Shown here in pieces: positions 9,175 through 18,154 of a stretch of 64,000 nucleotides of DNA. The translations under genes were made by a program, and so were the position numbers. Every line of letters starts with the position of its first letter. Within the stretch, counting starts at the first letter, position 1. Below the pieces are notes generated by a model, which searched no databases, had not been told where the DNA came from, and was given only the letters and a program-made list of their open reading frames with translations. Source of the stretch: Tolypothrix sp. PCC 7910 (GTDB lineage: Bacteria > Cyanobacteriota > Cyanobacteriia > Cyanobacteriales > Nostocaceae); contig NZ_CP050440.1 in assembly GCF_011769525.1 (NCBI RefSeq), positions 5,333,501-5,397,500 on the forward strand. Reading direction: 5' to 3'.

Positions 9175-9516
9175 CTAAGCGGTTGCAAACTCTGTAAATT
9201 TTCTAACATCTGGGGGTTGAAAAGCTAGAACAATCTCACTATTATTCACACCTAACCTAATTAATTCTGTTGCTATTCCCTCTTCTGTCCAGTCTTCTTC
9301 TATGTATATTTTTTCATTCTTTATCCTAATATGAACATGAGTATATTTAAGTCTTTTGCTACCTTGCCAATCTACCGTCAACCAGAGATAATGATCGTTA
9401 TTTTCATCAAATACTAAACAAGTTTCTGAATGCTGTTCAGGTGATTTGCGAGACAGACTATCATACTCAGTCAGTACCTGTTTAATTAACTCTCTATATT
9501 GTCCTAATTTATCCAT
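9175..9516 (-). CDS. xisI: XisI-family protein (fdxN-element excision controlling factor family)
   Basis: A 113-residue protein matching the XisI family: it begins [15 protein letters not shown], has a central beta-rich stretch ([20 protein letters not shown]) and ends [15 protein letters not shown]. In Anabaena, XisI works with XisH and the recombinase XisF in excising the fdxN element, but most cyanobacterial copies, like this one, have no nearby recombinase, so the role here is unknown. Its start overlaps the end of the upstream xisH frame by 13 bases. Its partner xisH carries a premature stop, while this gene is intact. Confidence 0.85.
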   Translation of the reverse strand: MDKLGQYRELIKQVLTEYDSLSRKSPEQHSETCLVFDENNDHYLWLTVDWQGSKRLKYTHVHIRIKNEKIYIEEDWTEEGIATELIRLGVNNSEIVLAFQPPDVRKFTEFATA

Positions 9517-9953
9517 AAGGTAATTTCCTCTCTTTCGTTGTTAAAAATAATAAATTCAATTTGATTGCATTTAACTACTGCTTGAATAGATTTTCGTTGA
9601 AAGAAAGTATCAAATATTGTATCTCTAATTGCTAAATAAATTTTATAGTCTTTATTGGCTAATTTTAAAATATCGCGGTATAAGATATATTGTCCAAGAG
9701 CATTCTCAAAATCTTTCATAAGTTAAGGACTGATGAAACTCTTGATTTCAAAAACTATTTTTCTTCCTTCTTGTTCTACTAATAAAGCTTTTTCTACAAA
9801 TAAATCAGCATAAAGCTCTGCATCTTCATACTGCAAAAAATAAGGATCGGCTATAATTGTCCAGCCATCTTTAATTAAGGTATTTTTAACAGCATCATGG
9901 TAAATGTCTTTTGCTGGCATTTTATTTTTGCTGACATCAGCTAATGTATTCAC
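9504..9953 (-). pseudogene. xisH: XisH-family gene with an in-frame stop
   Basis: Two open stretches in the same frame form one XisH. The first covers 9953-9723 (usual start MPAKDIYHDAV at 9920; ends FEIKSFISP). The second covers 9719-9504 (MKDFENALGQYILYRDIL to ITLWIN). They are separated only by the codons TAA (9723-9725) and CTT. From the MPAKD start the total is 139 codons including both stops, one codon shorter than the intact copy at 12994-13413. The stop falls near the SS of that copy's FLQQSSAISEF, so a Ser-to-stop change (TCA to TAA) is a simple explanation. The E-x-K motif (FEIKSF) resembles PD-(D/E)XK nucleases. Re-initiation at the ATG could still make the C-terminal half. Confidence 0.8.
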
Positions 9954-10388
9954 TATGATTACATTTATTATAATAATTGACTAAGCGATGTCTAACGACA
10001 AGCCAGCGCGCCTCAACTTACTCCGCACGCATCAGGAAGCGATCGCACCAATGATTTACTTTTATCCCTGTTTTGTCACTCTCGGAAAACAATAATAAGA
10101 GCCAAACTCTGAGACTTTGATTTCATCAAGGTTTGAGGCTTTATTTTCTAACAGAAACTAAAGTTTATAGACAAAACGTGGAAATTAAAGCCCTGTAAGC
10201 GTTTGGGCGATTGAATTCTCCCACTCTGACAAAAGAGGGTTATGACGTACTACGCTTACTCACTACAATACTAATCAAGTGATACATCTGAGATTCCTTA
10301 AGAAAGGATACCCATAAAATAATAATTGATTGAAAATTCAGTTAAAGTGGCTAATATATACAAGAAAATTGAACCATAGTTAAGAATT
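9954..10388. other. Intergenic stretch, no gene seen
   Basis: There is no convincing reading frame on either strand. It holds one HIP1 octamer (about 10038) and a weak imperfect hairpin around 10100-10140 (CTGAGACTTTGAT paired with ATCAAGGTTTGAG). The hairpin is not strong enough to call a terminator or an element end. Confidence 0.5.
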
Positions 10389-10631
10389 ATGCTGCAATCA
10401 ATAGAAGGAATTTATAAACAAGGTCAAATAGAATTGACTGAATTACCTGAAGATATTTCAGAAAGTCGTGTTATTGTGACTTTCTTAGAGCCGAAAAAGA
10501 AGCAAATAAACATGCACGATAGGCAAATTGTGGCAACTGCAATAGTTTTAGCAAGTAAAGGTGATACTGTACAGTTATTGACATGTGACCAAAATATTAC
10601 TGCGTCGGGTTTAGTTGCTATTATTTGGTAG
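10389..10631 (+). pseudogene. Antitoxin N-terminus fused to PIN-toxin C-terminus (toxin-antitoxin remnant)
   Basis: The 80 residues are chimeric. Residues 1-34 (MLQSIEGIYKQGQIELTELP and following) match the start of the small AF2212-like antitoxins common in cyanobacteria. From residue 42 (MHDRQIVATAIVLASKGD then LLTCDQNITASGLV) the sequence is the last third of a PIN-domain toxin, with the DRQI and TCDQNI acidic positions. The N-terminal two-thirds of the toxin and the antitoxin tail are gone. An internal deletion in a former antitoxin-toxin operon, leaving one in-frame product, explains this best. Function is probably lost. Confidence 0.65.
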
Positions 10632-10653
10632 TTTTTAGATAAATTACATAACA

Positions 10654-10751
10654 GCGATCGCCTTGCAGAACACCTCAAACATCAAGCGATCGCCTGTTGT
10701 GAAAGATTAGTGCGATCGCCTTGCAGAAAAACTCAAAAATAATGCGATCGC
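10654..10751. repeat. HIP1-bracketed repeat array, copy A
   Basis: Four HIP1 octamers GCGATCGC (10654, 10686, 10712, 10744) are spaced about 26-32 bp apart. The spacers recur: CTTGCAGAA-A-CTCAAA-AT-A alternates with CTGTTGTG. The same unit occurs again at 11479-11650. Confidence 0.8.
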
Positions 10752-10834
10752 CACAATAAAGTTGCAAAATTAAGCAGAGGTAAGCAACCTTGAACTCAGC
10801 AATATCAGCTCTGCCTATTTACTGTATTGTAGTG

Positions 10835-11131
10835 TTAGGTTCGCGTCTGCCAGGATTTTGGATCTCTGCGACCATGAAAAATTGCCGTCACTATGACTCG
10901 ACTTGACACAATCCGATAGTACACAGCATAGGGAAATCGTCGCACTACTGCTCGTCGAATATCACCGTAGACAATTACATAGGATTCTGGCATCTGGGCA
11001 ATTCGATTTACTGTCTCGTCTACACAGTCCAAAAACTCGTCGCCCAGTGTCGGTTTTTGGCTCTCGTACCAACTGTACGCCTCATTGAGTTCTTCTCTAA
11101 CCTCTGGGCGAAACACCAGGACATAATTCAT
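10835..11131 (-). CDS. RelE/ParE-family toxin
   Basis: A 98-residue RelE/ParE-superfamily toxin: MNYVLVFRPEVREELNEAY gives the first strand and helix, followed by FLDCVDETVNRIAQMPES and the C-terminal beta sheet with RRAVVRRFPYAVYYRI and VTAIFHGRRDPKSW. Family members either cleave mRNA on the ribosome or poison gyrase; the target cannot be told from sequence. The start overlaps the end of the upstream antitoxin gene by 4 bases (ATGA type), which indicates coupling. The pair sits between two HIP1-rich repeat arrays. Confidence 0.88.
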   Translation of the reverse strand: MNYVLVFRPEVREELNEAYSWYESQKPTLGDEFLDCVDETVNRIAQMPESYVIVYGDIRRAVVRRFPYAVYYRIVSSRVIVTAIFHGRRDPKSWQTRT

Positions 11132-11352
11132 TGCTGCCCCTTAATTGATGCTTTGATTTCCTCCCAAGTCAGCACATTATCTGGATTTGAATCATAGTCA
11201 GCAGTTCGACGATCAAGCTCTTGCTTTTGTGCATCGGTTAAATCAGGGTAAACTTGCTCTGCTGCGATGCTATCCCAAATTGCCTGCACAAAACGGATTC
11301 TATCTTCAATACTCAGAGTTGCAATTTCGTTCAAAGTAGCTGTGATGTCCAT
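11128..11352 (-). CDS. Addiction-module antitoxin partner of the RelE/ParE toxin
   Basis: 74 residues from the ATG at 11352 (MDITATLNEIATLSIEDRIR). It matches the short putative addiction-module component family, with IRFVQAIWDSI, LTDAQKQELDRRTADYDSNP and a Trp-containing tail LTWEEIKASI. The frame is open for 47 codons further upstream, but that extension has no family similarity and runs into the repeat array, so the internal ATG is preferred. It lies directly upstream of the toxin with a 4-base overlap. Confidence 0.85.
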   Translation of the reverse strand: MDITATLNEIATLSIEDRIRFVQAIWDSIAAEQVYPDLTDAQKQELDRRTADYDSNPDNVLTWEEIKASIKGQQ

Positions 11353-11478
11353 GCTGATTAATTTGGAGGAAAAAGTAAGCGACTGATACACCTCAAATAT
11401 AACGAAGAAGATTTTGTCGAGCAAATTGAATGCTGCAATTGACGATGTTAGTCTCAAAACTTCATAACAAGCTTGTGT

Positions 11479-11650
11479 GCGATCGCCTTGCATAATACCT
11501 CAAAAATCAAGCGATCGCCTGTTGTGGAAGAGTAATGCTATTGCCTTGCAGAACACCTCAAACATCAAGCGATCGCCTGTTATGGAAGTGCGATCGCTTT
11601 GCAGAAAAACTCAAAAATAAAGCGATCGCCTGTTGTGGAAAGGCGATCGC
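11479..11650. repeat. HIP1-bracketed repeat array, copy B
   Basis: Six HIP1 octamers (11479, 11511, 11569, 11590, 11632, 11643), plus one degenerate site near 11538, separate spacers almost identical to those at 10654-10751 (TTGCAGAACACCTCAAACAT and CTGTTGTGGAA). The units are about 50 bp and partly palindromic because of the octamers. The array fills most of the gene-free stretch from 11353 to 11766. Confidence 0.8.
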
Positions 11651-11766
11651 AGTAACACACCTCAAAATTTTCCCAAGTGCGTTTGAAAATCTTGTGTTAA
11701 TTTGAGGATTTTTTTGGGAAACCTAAATGAAGGTTGAGATAGTTTTCCTTCATTTATTCAGAAATT

Positions 11767-12468
11767 ATGGATAATTTCGATGGTATTCTTGATAATCTAG
11801 AAACAGAAATCAACAAAATATCTGAGCAGATTAAAGTTGATTTTGGTAATAAAAAGCTTATGATACAACAATTAGAGTTTATTAGTAACCATGAATCTAA
11901 ACTAAAACAAAATCTAAGAAAAATAAATGGAATAATTAGCTCCACGGAGATTAAGAAAAATGATTTTCCTACAATTGCTACTATTGCAGGAGGTTTACTA
12001 GCCCTATTCGGAGGGCCAGTATCTGGATTAGGATTAGATTTAGCAGGAGAATCTATAAGTAATTATAATGATAAAGAAAATAAAATCAAAAGTATACGTC
12101 AAAAAGCTATCTCTTTGCAATCAAAAATTGAATCTATCATTTTGTATATTCAAAATCTTAAATATGTAGCTAACAAATCATTTTCCAACCAAAAGCTTAT
12201 GATGTATTTAGCTACTAAAAATTATCAGAAAAATATAATTATAGCTATTACTTCTCTTTTTGCTAACTTGTTTCTTGTAATTGATTTGATAATATTAGTA
12301 TCTAGCATTACTCTAATCTTTACAGGTCAATTTACAATGTTCTTAATGGTATTAGTGATAGTATTTTTTCTCTCCTTAATTATAGGGTACCTCTACTCTA
12401 TTGTAGAAAAATGTAATAATAAATGGCAAGTATTAATAGCAAAAGTAGCAGCAAATTGTTTGAATTAA
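11767..12468 (+). CDS. Unknown protein with coiled-coil N-terminus and two C-terminal membrane helices
   Basis: I do not recognise this 233-residue protein. Residues 1-60 are rich in Ile/Lys/Glu/Asn and look like a coiled coil. Residues about 70-92 are a Gly/Ala-rich hydrophobic stretch (IAGGLLALFGGPVSGLGLDL) that could insert in or lie on a membrane. Residues about 95-140 form a second helical segment. Two strong transmembrane helices follow (about 157-182 and 188-213), with a short tail. The coding sequence is very AT-rich compared with chlH nearby. It lies between a toxin-antitoxin pair and a XisH/XisI pair, so a mobile or defence-related origin is possible but unproven. Confidence 0.7.
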   Translation: MDNFDGILDNLETEINKISEQIKVDFGNKKLMIQQLEFISNHESKLKQNLRKINGIISSTEIKKNDFPTIATIAGGLLALFGGPVSGLGLDLAGESISNYNDKENKIKSIRQKAISLQSKIESIILYIQNLKYVANKSFSNQKLMMYLATKNYQKNIIIAITSLFANLFLVIDLIILVSSITLIFTGQFTMFLMVLVIVFFLSLIIGYLYSIVEKCNNKWQVLIAKVAANCLN

Positions 12469-12502
12469 TTAGGCCAAACAATAATTAATATCAGTAATGT
12501 AG

Positions 12503-12530
12503 GGTGCGTTGTCGCGCTGCGCAACGCACC
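12503..12530. repeat. Extragenic palindrome (GGTGCGTTG...CAACGCACC)
   Basis: The 9-bp arms GGTGCGTTG and CAACGCACC enclose a GC-rich centre. A close relative in the opposite orientation lies at 20012-20039, so this is a dispersed repeat family. Confidence 0.75.
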
Positions 12531-12670
12531 GTCAACAATTTAAATTACCTTACTTTCAGTAATAAAACAACGGCAATAAAGCATTAGGAACATCAACACC
12601 GTTTTTTGCCTTCCCTACTGCAATTTATATTTGTTCATTAAGTCGTGCTGGGAGATTGTCAAAATATCTC

Positions 12671-13006
12671 CTAACTAACTGCATAGTCTGTAAACTGTCT
12701 CATAAAAGGAGACTGGAAGCCTAATACAATATCTTCCTTGGGAACACCCGCAGCTACCAAATTAGCCGCAATATCATCCTCTGTACCATTCCACTGAAGC
12801 CAAATCTTGCTATTTTTAATATCAATATGGATGATACAACTATGTACCCAGTTTTGACCTTCCCAGCCTACATGAACTATTTGATAATGGTCGCGTTCTG
12901 TATCAAAAATTGTCTCAACTTCTATATTTCCGTAAGCTGGTTTTTGCCCACTATAATTATGTAATATTTCTTGTATAAGCTGGCGATACAGAGTTAATTT
13001 ATCCAT
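12671..13006 (-). CDS. xisI: XisI-family protein, second copy
   Basis: A 111-residue member of the XisI family: it starts MDKLTLYRQLIQEILHNY and has YQIVHVGWEGQNWVHSC, IHIDIKNSKIWLQWNGTE and the end LGFQSPFMRQFTDYAV. It is clearly related to, but diverged from, the copy at 9175-9516. The start overlaps the end of xisH by 13 bases, the same arrangement as in the first pair, so the two proteins are probably made together. No site-specific recombinase is nearby. Confidence 0.87.
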   Translation of the reverse strand: MDKLTLYRQLIQEILHNYSGQKPAYGNIEVETIFDTERDHYQIVHVGWEGQNWVHSCIIHIDIKNSKIWLQWNGTEDDIAANLVAAGVPKEDIVLGFQSPFMRQFTDYAVS

Positions 13007-13413
13007 TGGAAAATCACCTCTTGCTCTACATCATAAATCAGCATCTTCACTTGATTTTCTGCTATCATATCTTTGGGAAAATCAAGTTTAAAAAATGTAT
13101 TGTAAGTTGTTAAAGGTACGGCTAAATATAAAATACGCTCCGGCTGTAACCTTCTCAACGCACCTCGATAATTAATAAACTGTCCTAATGCTGTATGAAA
13201 TTCAGAAATAGCAGATGACTGTTGTAAAAAACTTTTAACTTCTACTGCTATTTTTTGTCCTTCGCGTTCTGCGGCTATCAGCTTTTCTGCGGCTAAATCA
13301 ATAGAAAGATTTACTCCTCCCACGCTAATTGTGAGTGGATCGTTAGTAATTTGCCAACCGTCTTTCTGTAAAGCTGTTTTGACAACTTGATGAAAAACAT
13401 CTTTAGCAGGCAT
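12994..13413 (-). CDS. xisH: XisH-family protein, intact copy
   Basis: 139 residues beginning with the family start MPAKDVFHQVVKTALQKDGW. The segment INLSIDLAAEK-type strand (residues 30-40) followed by KIAVEVKSFLQQSS contains Asp...Glu-x-Lys, which resembles the PD-(D/E)XK nuclease core. The end EVIFQWIN matches the first copy. XisH and XisI are needed for fdxN-element excision in Anabaena; the role of orphan pairs is unknown. The gene is first in a two-gene operon with xisI and is separated from chlH by a hairpin at 13482-13515. Confidence 0.87.
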   Translation of the reverse strand: MPAKDVFHQVVKTALQKDGWQITNDPLTISVGGVNLSIDLAAEKLIAAEREGQKIAVEVKSFLQQSSAISEFHTALGQFINYRGALRRLQPERILYLAVPLTTYNTFFKLDFPKDMIAENQVKMLIYDVEQEVIFQWIN

Positions 13414-13481
13414 ACATATCTATAATTATATTTCTAATTTTTAGACGGTTACATTATTTGTCTTCTGTAAACACAGTTAAG

Positions 13482-13515
13482 AAAATAGAGACGTTCTAGA
13501 GAACGCCTCTATTTT
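13482..13515 (-). terminator. Hairpin downstream of chlH
   Basis: AAAATAGAG-A-CGTTCT pairs with AGAACG-C-CTCTATTTT, a 15-bp stem with one mismatch and a 2-nt loop. It begins six bases past the chlH stop codon. On the minus strand the 3' arm ends in TTTT, as in a rho-independent terminator. Confidence 0.75.
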
Positions 13516-13520
13516 AATGA

Positions 13521-16500
13521 CTATTCTATGCCTTCAATCCGGTCTTCAACTTCTTGGTACAACTCGCGCAGGCGGTTTAAATTTTCCTCGCTAGTCTCCC
13601 AATAACCCCGTCCATTCACTTCCAACAAAGTTGATACAACTTTGCGGAAAGAATGGGGATTGAGGTTCATCAAGCGTTTCTGCATTTCTTCATCTTTGAT
13701 GAAGGTTTCATTGGTATCTTCGTAAATCCAGTTATCCACAGCGCCGGCTGTCGCACTCCAACCCATTGTATTTACCAACCGCTTGGAGAGTTCGCGCACG
13801 CCTTCGTAACCGTGAGATAGCATTCCCTCGTACCATTTGGGATTTAATAATTTAGTACGAGCATCTAAGCGCACGGTTTCGGATAATGTCCGCACTTGCG
13901 CATTTGCTGTGGTGGTATCTGCAATGTAAGATGCTGGTGTTTTACCATCACCCCGCAAACTTGCAACCAGCTTGGTAGGATCTGAGTCGAAGTAGTGGGA
14001 AACGTCCGTTAAGCTAATCTCGGAAGAATCGAGATTTTGGAATGTCGCATCAGCAGTTTTCAAAGTGCTTTCAAAAATCTGCCGGGATTCGTCCATGATT
14101 CCAGGGTTATCGGAATTGAAAGCGAAGGATTTCCGGTTGAGGTACATTTCCTGTAATTCGGCTTCGCTATCCCAAGTGCTGTTTTCTACCGCCAAGTTGA
14201 TGTTGGAGGAGTAGGAACCGGAAGCATTGGAGAAGACGCGGGTAGCTGCTTGACGTAGATTAATCCCCAAATCCTCAGCTTGTTGCAAAGCGTGTTTGCG
14301 CACAAAGTTCATTTCTAAGGGTTCGTCTATCTCCGCCGCCATCTTCACTGCTTGATCTAGCAGGTTCATTTGGTTGATGAACAAGTCACGGAATACGCCA
14401 GAACAGTTGATCACAACGTCAATTCTCGGTCTGCCCAACTCTTCTAAGGGTATCAATTCTAACTTGTTAACTCTTCCCAAGGCATCGGGAACTGGGCGTA
14501 CACCAACCATCCACATGATTTGTGCCAGTGATTCCCCGTAGGTCTTGATGTTATCTGTTCCCCAAAGTACACATGCGATTGTTTCCGGCCATTTACCGTC
14601 GTTTTCGGCTTTATTTCTGGCTAAAAGCCGATCCACAACGATTTTCGCTGATTGTACCGCCGCAGTTGTGGGGATGGATTGGGGATCTAAGGCGTGAATG
14701 TTCTTACCTGTGGGTAATACATCTGGGTTGCGGATAGGATCGCCACCGGGGCCGGGGAGGATATATTCGCCTTCTAAGCCTTTGAGTAGTCCACCGAGTT
14801 CGTTATCTGCACAAACTTGTTGTAAGCAGAATTCCAAATACTCGAATAGTGGTTTGAGGGCGGAGACATCAACTTTGTTATAGCCGGATTGATGTAATGA
14901 TTCTACCCAAGGTTCTTTTTTGCCCATGTTGAAGAAATTCAACCGGGAAACGAGGGAAACGCGACCTTCTGCGTCGGTTTGCTCTTTCACCAGGGCGCTG
15001 ACTGCGGCGCGGGTGGCTAAGGTGATGTCTTGCAATAGCTGGACATCTTCTAAAATGCCTTTGTCGTTATTGTGGTAAATATCGTCAATGTTACGCCCAA
15101 TGCTGTTGGCGATAATGCGGGGTAAGCTGAGAATTTCTTCTTCTTGACGATCTAAGCTGGCGATGTTGACCAAAGTTGCGATCGCTTCTTCGGCTGTCGG
15201 TGGTTTACCAATAATATGCAATCCACAAGGTAACAACCGCGATTCAATTTCCATCAGCTTGCGGTAAACGCTGCCAACAATATTATCCCGTTCATCTTCG
15301 GTCATATCCTTGGCATCGGTTTCCGGTAAGTCGATATCCTTATCCAGGTTCACCATCCGGCATTTATCCATGATGGAGTTAACAATGGGGATACCTCTTC
15401 CTGTATCTTTCAGGGTTTGGTAAGAAGCAATCAACTCGCTGAGTTCTTTTAAACCCTTGTATAAACCAGCATTCTCAGCCGGGGGTGTCAGGTAGGAAAT
15501 TGTCTCGGCATAGCTGCGGCGCTTGGCAATTGTCGCTTCGCTGGGGTTATTGGCTGCGTAGTAATACAGATTGGGAATTGTGCCAATTAGTTGGTCTGGA
15601 TAACAATCACCAGACATCCCCATTTGCTTACCTGGCATAAATTCCAGAGAACCGTGAGTACCGAAGTGTAAAACGGCATCAGCTTGCCAAACTTGCTCAA
15701 GGTAGGTGTAGTAAGCAGCAAAACCGTGGTGTGGGCTAGCGGAACGGGAGAATAACAACCGCATCGGATCGCCTTCGTAACCAAAGGTAGGCTGAACGCC
15801 GATGAATACATTGCCGAAATGCTTACCGTAAATCAGCAAATTTTGCCCATCGCTGTTGAGATGTCCGGGAGGTGCGCCCCAGTTTTCTTCTAGGCGTTGG
15901 GAGTAAGGTGTCAATGCTTCATATTCAGGCACTGACATTTTATAGGCGATGTTCAGCTCTGGGCTAGCGTACTGTGCTTGAGCATCGTGGATGACTTCTT
16001 GCATCAGCGCTTCGGCGGATTCCGGTAATTCCGGTAAATCGTAGCCGTTGTTCTTCAGCGCTTTCATCACCTCATAAATGGAACCGAACACATCTAAATA
16101 TGCAGCAGTACCCACATTCCCTTTATCAGGGGGGAAACTGAAAACGGTAATGGCAACTTTTTTATCCAGCTTGGGTTTGCGGCGGAGATTTGCCCATTTT
16201 AACGCCCGTTTGGCGACTACTTCCACACGGTCTTGGAGTGCGATCGCTTTTCCGGTAGCACCATCTCTACCTGATAAAATGATCGGTTCAATTGCTCCAT
16301 CCAATTCCGGTATGGCAATTTGCAAAGCTACTTGAATTGGATGTAACCCTAATTCGCTATCCATCCACTCTTCGGTGGTTTGGAAAACTAAGGGTAAGGC
16401 TACCATGTAGGGGCGATTTAACCGCTTGAGTGCGTCAATTGCTTTAGGATGGTCTTGTCTAGCGGGGCCGCCTACCAAAGCAAACCCAGTCAAAGAAATT

Positions 16501-17507
16501 ACCGCATCTACTAAAGGTGTATTGGTAGTTGGTTCGTAAAAGTAAGCATCCACAGGCTTGGAGAAATCCAAACCACCCGCAAATACTGGTAGTACTTTTG
16601 CTCCCAGGGATTCTATCTCTTGGACGATCGCTACATAGTGAGCATCATCGCCTGTAACTAGGTGGGTGCGTTGTAATACCAAACCCACACAAGGAGCTAA
16701 AGGATCTTTGAGATTCTTAGAGATATCCTTACGGGCTGTGTACCAATTGAGGTATTCTCTTACATCCTCAAACATACTCGGTGCCAAGGGATGCCAAATT
16801 CCCATATCTGGGTAAACCACTGGCGCTTCATATTTTGTCGAGGGCAGATTGGCTTTATCTACACCTTTTAATACATATTTATCAGTCAGCATCAGCAAGA
16901 AGTTTTCCAGGTTTTCTGGCGAACCTCCTAGCCAATACTGAAAACTCAGCATGAAATTGCGAGCATCTTGTGCTTTGTCCATTGGCAGAAACTTTAGCAC
17001 CTGTGGCAAAGTCCGCAACAGTTTCAGCATCCCGTCTTGGAAGCCTGCACCGGATTTTTCCTTGCGCTTCCGCATGAACTGCGCGATCGCACTTTTGGAT
17101 TGTCCCAATTGTGCCAGAGAAAAGCTGCCCATTTTGTTTAGGCGCATTACTTCTGGCATTGAGGGGAATACTACAGCTACGTCTAAGCGATCGCGGTATG
17201 GTTCTACGGCGGCTACTACTTTCTGTGCTAAGTCTTCAATGAAAATCAGTGAGGCAATAAATATATTGGCACTCTCGATATCCCGCTTGAACTCCTCGTA
17301 GTTCTCTGAATCTCGGAGTTCCTCAATTAAGTACCCACTAATTTCAATCGCAAGGTTGGGATGGTTAGCGTTAATAGTGCGGACAGCTTGCGACAATGCA
17401 CTCTGGTACTGGGACTCAAGCACGACATAGACCACCTTGATTAAATTACGTCCGCGTAAATTATCAGGCGCAATATGTCTGATGGTGGACTTGACGTGGG
17501 TGAACAT
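13521..17507 (-). CDS. chlH: Magnesium chelatase subunit H
   Basis: 1328 residues, the full length of cyanobacterial ChlH, the porphyrin-binding catalytic subunit that inserts Mg into protoporphyrin IX with ChlI and ChlD at the start of the chlorophyll branch. The N-terminal domain ([18 protein letters not shown]) is followed by the CobN/Mg-chelatase core with [54 protein letters not shown] and, near the end, [18 protein letters not shown]. The start ATG has a good ribosome site (AAAGGAG, about 10 bases upstream). CobN is excluded by the overall match to ChlH. The gene stands alone with a long leader. Confidence 0.96.
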   Translation of the reverse strand: MFTHVKSTIRHIAPDNLRGRNLIKVVYVVLESQYQSALSQAVRTINANHPNLAIEISGYLIEELRDSENYEEFKRDIESANIFIASLIFIEDLAQKVVAAVEPYRDRLDVAVVFPSMPEVMRLNKMGSFSLAQLGQSKSAIAQFMRKRKEKSGAGFQDGMLKLLRTLPQVLKFLPMDKAQDARNFMLSFQYWLGGSPENLENFLLMLTDKYVLKGVDKANLPSTKYEAPVVYPDMGIWHPLAPSMFEDVREYLNWYTARKDISKNLKDPLAPCVGLVLQRTHLVTGDDAHYVAIVQEIESLGAKVLPVFAGGLDFSKPVDAYFYEPTTNTPLVDAVISLTGFALVGGPARQDHPKAIDALKRLNRPYMVALPLVFQTTEEWMDSELGLHPIQVALQIAIPELDGAIEPIILSGRDGATGKAIALQDRVEVVAKRALKWANLRRKPKLDKKVAITVFSFPPDKGNVGTAAYLDVFGSIYEVMKALKNNGYDLPELPESAEALMQEVIHDAQAQYASPELNIAYKMSVPEYEALTPYSQRLEENWGAPPGHLNSDGQNLLIYGKHFGNVFIGVQPTFGYEGDPMRLLFSRSASPHHGFAAYYTYLEQVWQADAVLHFGTHGSLEFMPGKQMGMSGDCYPDQLIGTIPNLYYYAANNPSEATIAKRRSYAETISYLTPPAENAGLYKGLKELSELIASYQTLKDTGRGIPIVNSIMDKCRMVNLDKDIDLPETDAKDMTEDERDNIVGSVYRKLMEIESRLLPCGLHIIGKPPTAEEAIATLVNIASLDRQEEEILSLPRIIANSIGRNIDDIYHNNDKGILEDVQLLQDITLATRAAVSALVKEQTDAEGRVSLVSRLNFFNMGKKEPWVESLHQSGYNKVDVSALKPLFEYLEFCLQQVCADNELGGLLKGLEGEYILPGPGGDPIRNPDVLPTGKNIHALDPQSIPTTAAVQSAKIVVDRLLARNKAENDGKWPETIACVLWGTDNIKTYGESLAQIMWMVGVRPVPDALGRVNKLELIPLEELGRPRIDVVINCSGVFRDLFINQMNLLDQAVKMAAEIDEPLEMNFVRKHALQQAEDLGINLRQAATRVFSNASGSYSSNINLAVENSTWDSEAELQEMYLNRKSFAFNSDNPGIMDESRQIFESTLKTADATFQNLDSSEISLTDVSHYFDSDPTKLVASLRGDGKTPASYIADTTTANAQVRTLSETVRLDARTKLLNPKWYEGMLSHGYEGVRELSKRLVNTMGWSATAGAVDNWIYEDTNETFIKDEEMQKRLMNLNPHSFRKVVSTLLEVNGRGYWETSEENLNRLRELYQEVEDRIEGIE

Positions 17508-18154
17508 GCAGATAGGCTCCTTTGATGCGCGTTCTCTACTAGAAGTTCATCACGGCTGATGTTGCCGTTCGTAACTTCGATTTATTTTTAGGAATATGAA
17601 TTTTTTTTATCAGAAAACGCCTACCAAATGGTAGTTTTGTCGTCTAACTGACACAAATCGATAAACATAATGACATATTTCTTTGCAGATATTGCTTTTA
17701 CATAGGGGTGTTTGCTACACTGATTGTTAAAAAATGTAAAGCAATACCTGAGCGGCACTAATTATTGCGTCGTGGAAGTGCTTGATATTTAACTATAGAG
17801 TCATCTTATTACTATCATTTTAAATCACTATCTTTCAGACAAAAAATTATTTTTTCAACAAGCGATCGCAAAGAATTTAGATAACTGTAGCTTATAGTAC
17901 AGAATTTATAATTGACTAACATTATTTCCTGCAACTCGTATAAGTAATTTATAAAGTAAATTGTTCAAACAGATTGATATATGAAAAAAGCCTGCTAATG
18001 CAGGCTAAAAATTCTGATTTTTCGTAGTTTGCAGAGATTCCTAATACAAATTCATCAGCGAAACTCCATCTGCTAACTCAAACCTTTTGCCTTTTCCCCT
18101 TTTCCCTTTCCCCATATTTCTTGACAGTACTTTATCGCTTAAACCCTACTTTAG
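17508..18154. other. chlH upstream region
   Basis: No gene is seen. The stretch holds the chlH ribosome site, an AT-rich leader, one HIP1 site (17861) and a terminator for the gene on the right. Regulatory sites for chlH (light or oxygen response) would be expected here, but I could not identify one. Confidence 0.5.
17989..18006 (-). terminator. Rho-independent terminator of the membrane oxygenase gene
   Basis: AGCCTGC-TAAT-GCAGGCT is a perfect 7-bp stem. On the minus strand it is followed by TTTTTTC. It lies about 150 bases beyond the stop of the gene at 18155-18661. Confidence 0.75.

Noticed and set aside
11353-11493. N-terminal 47-codon extension of the antitoxin
   Set aside because: No family similarity and it runs into the HIP1 array; the internal ATG at 11352 gives the family start.
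10654-11650. Possible CRISPR array
   Set aside because: The repeated part is the HIP1 octamer with recurring, not unique, spacers, and no cas gene is near.
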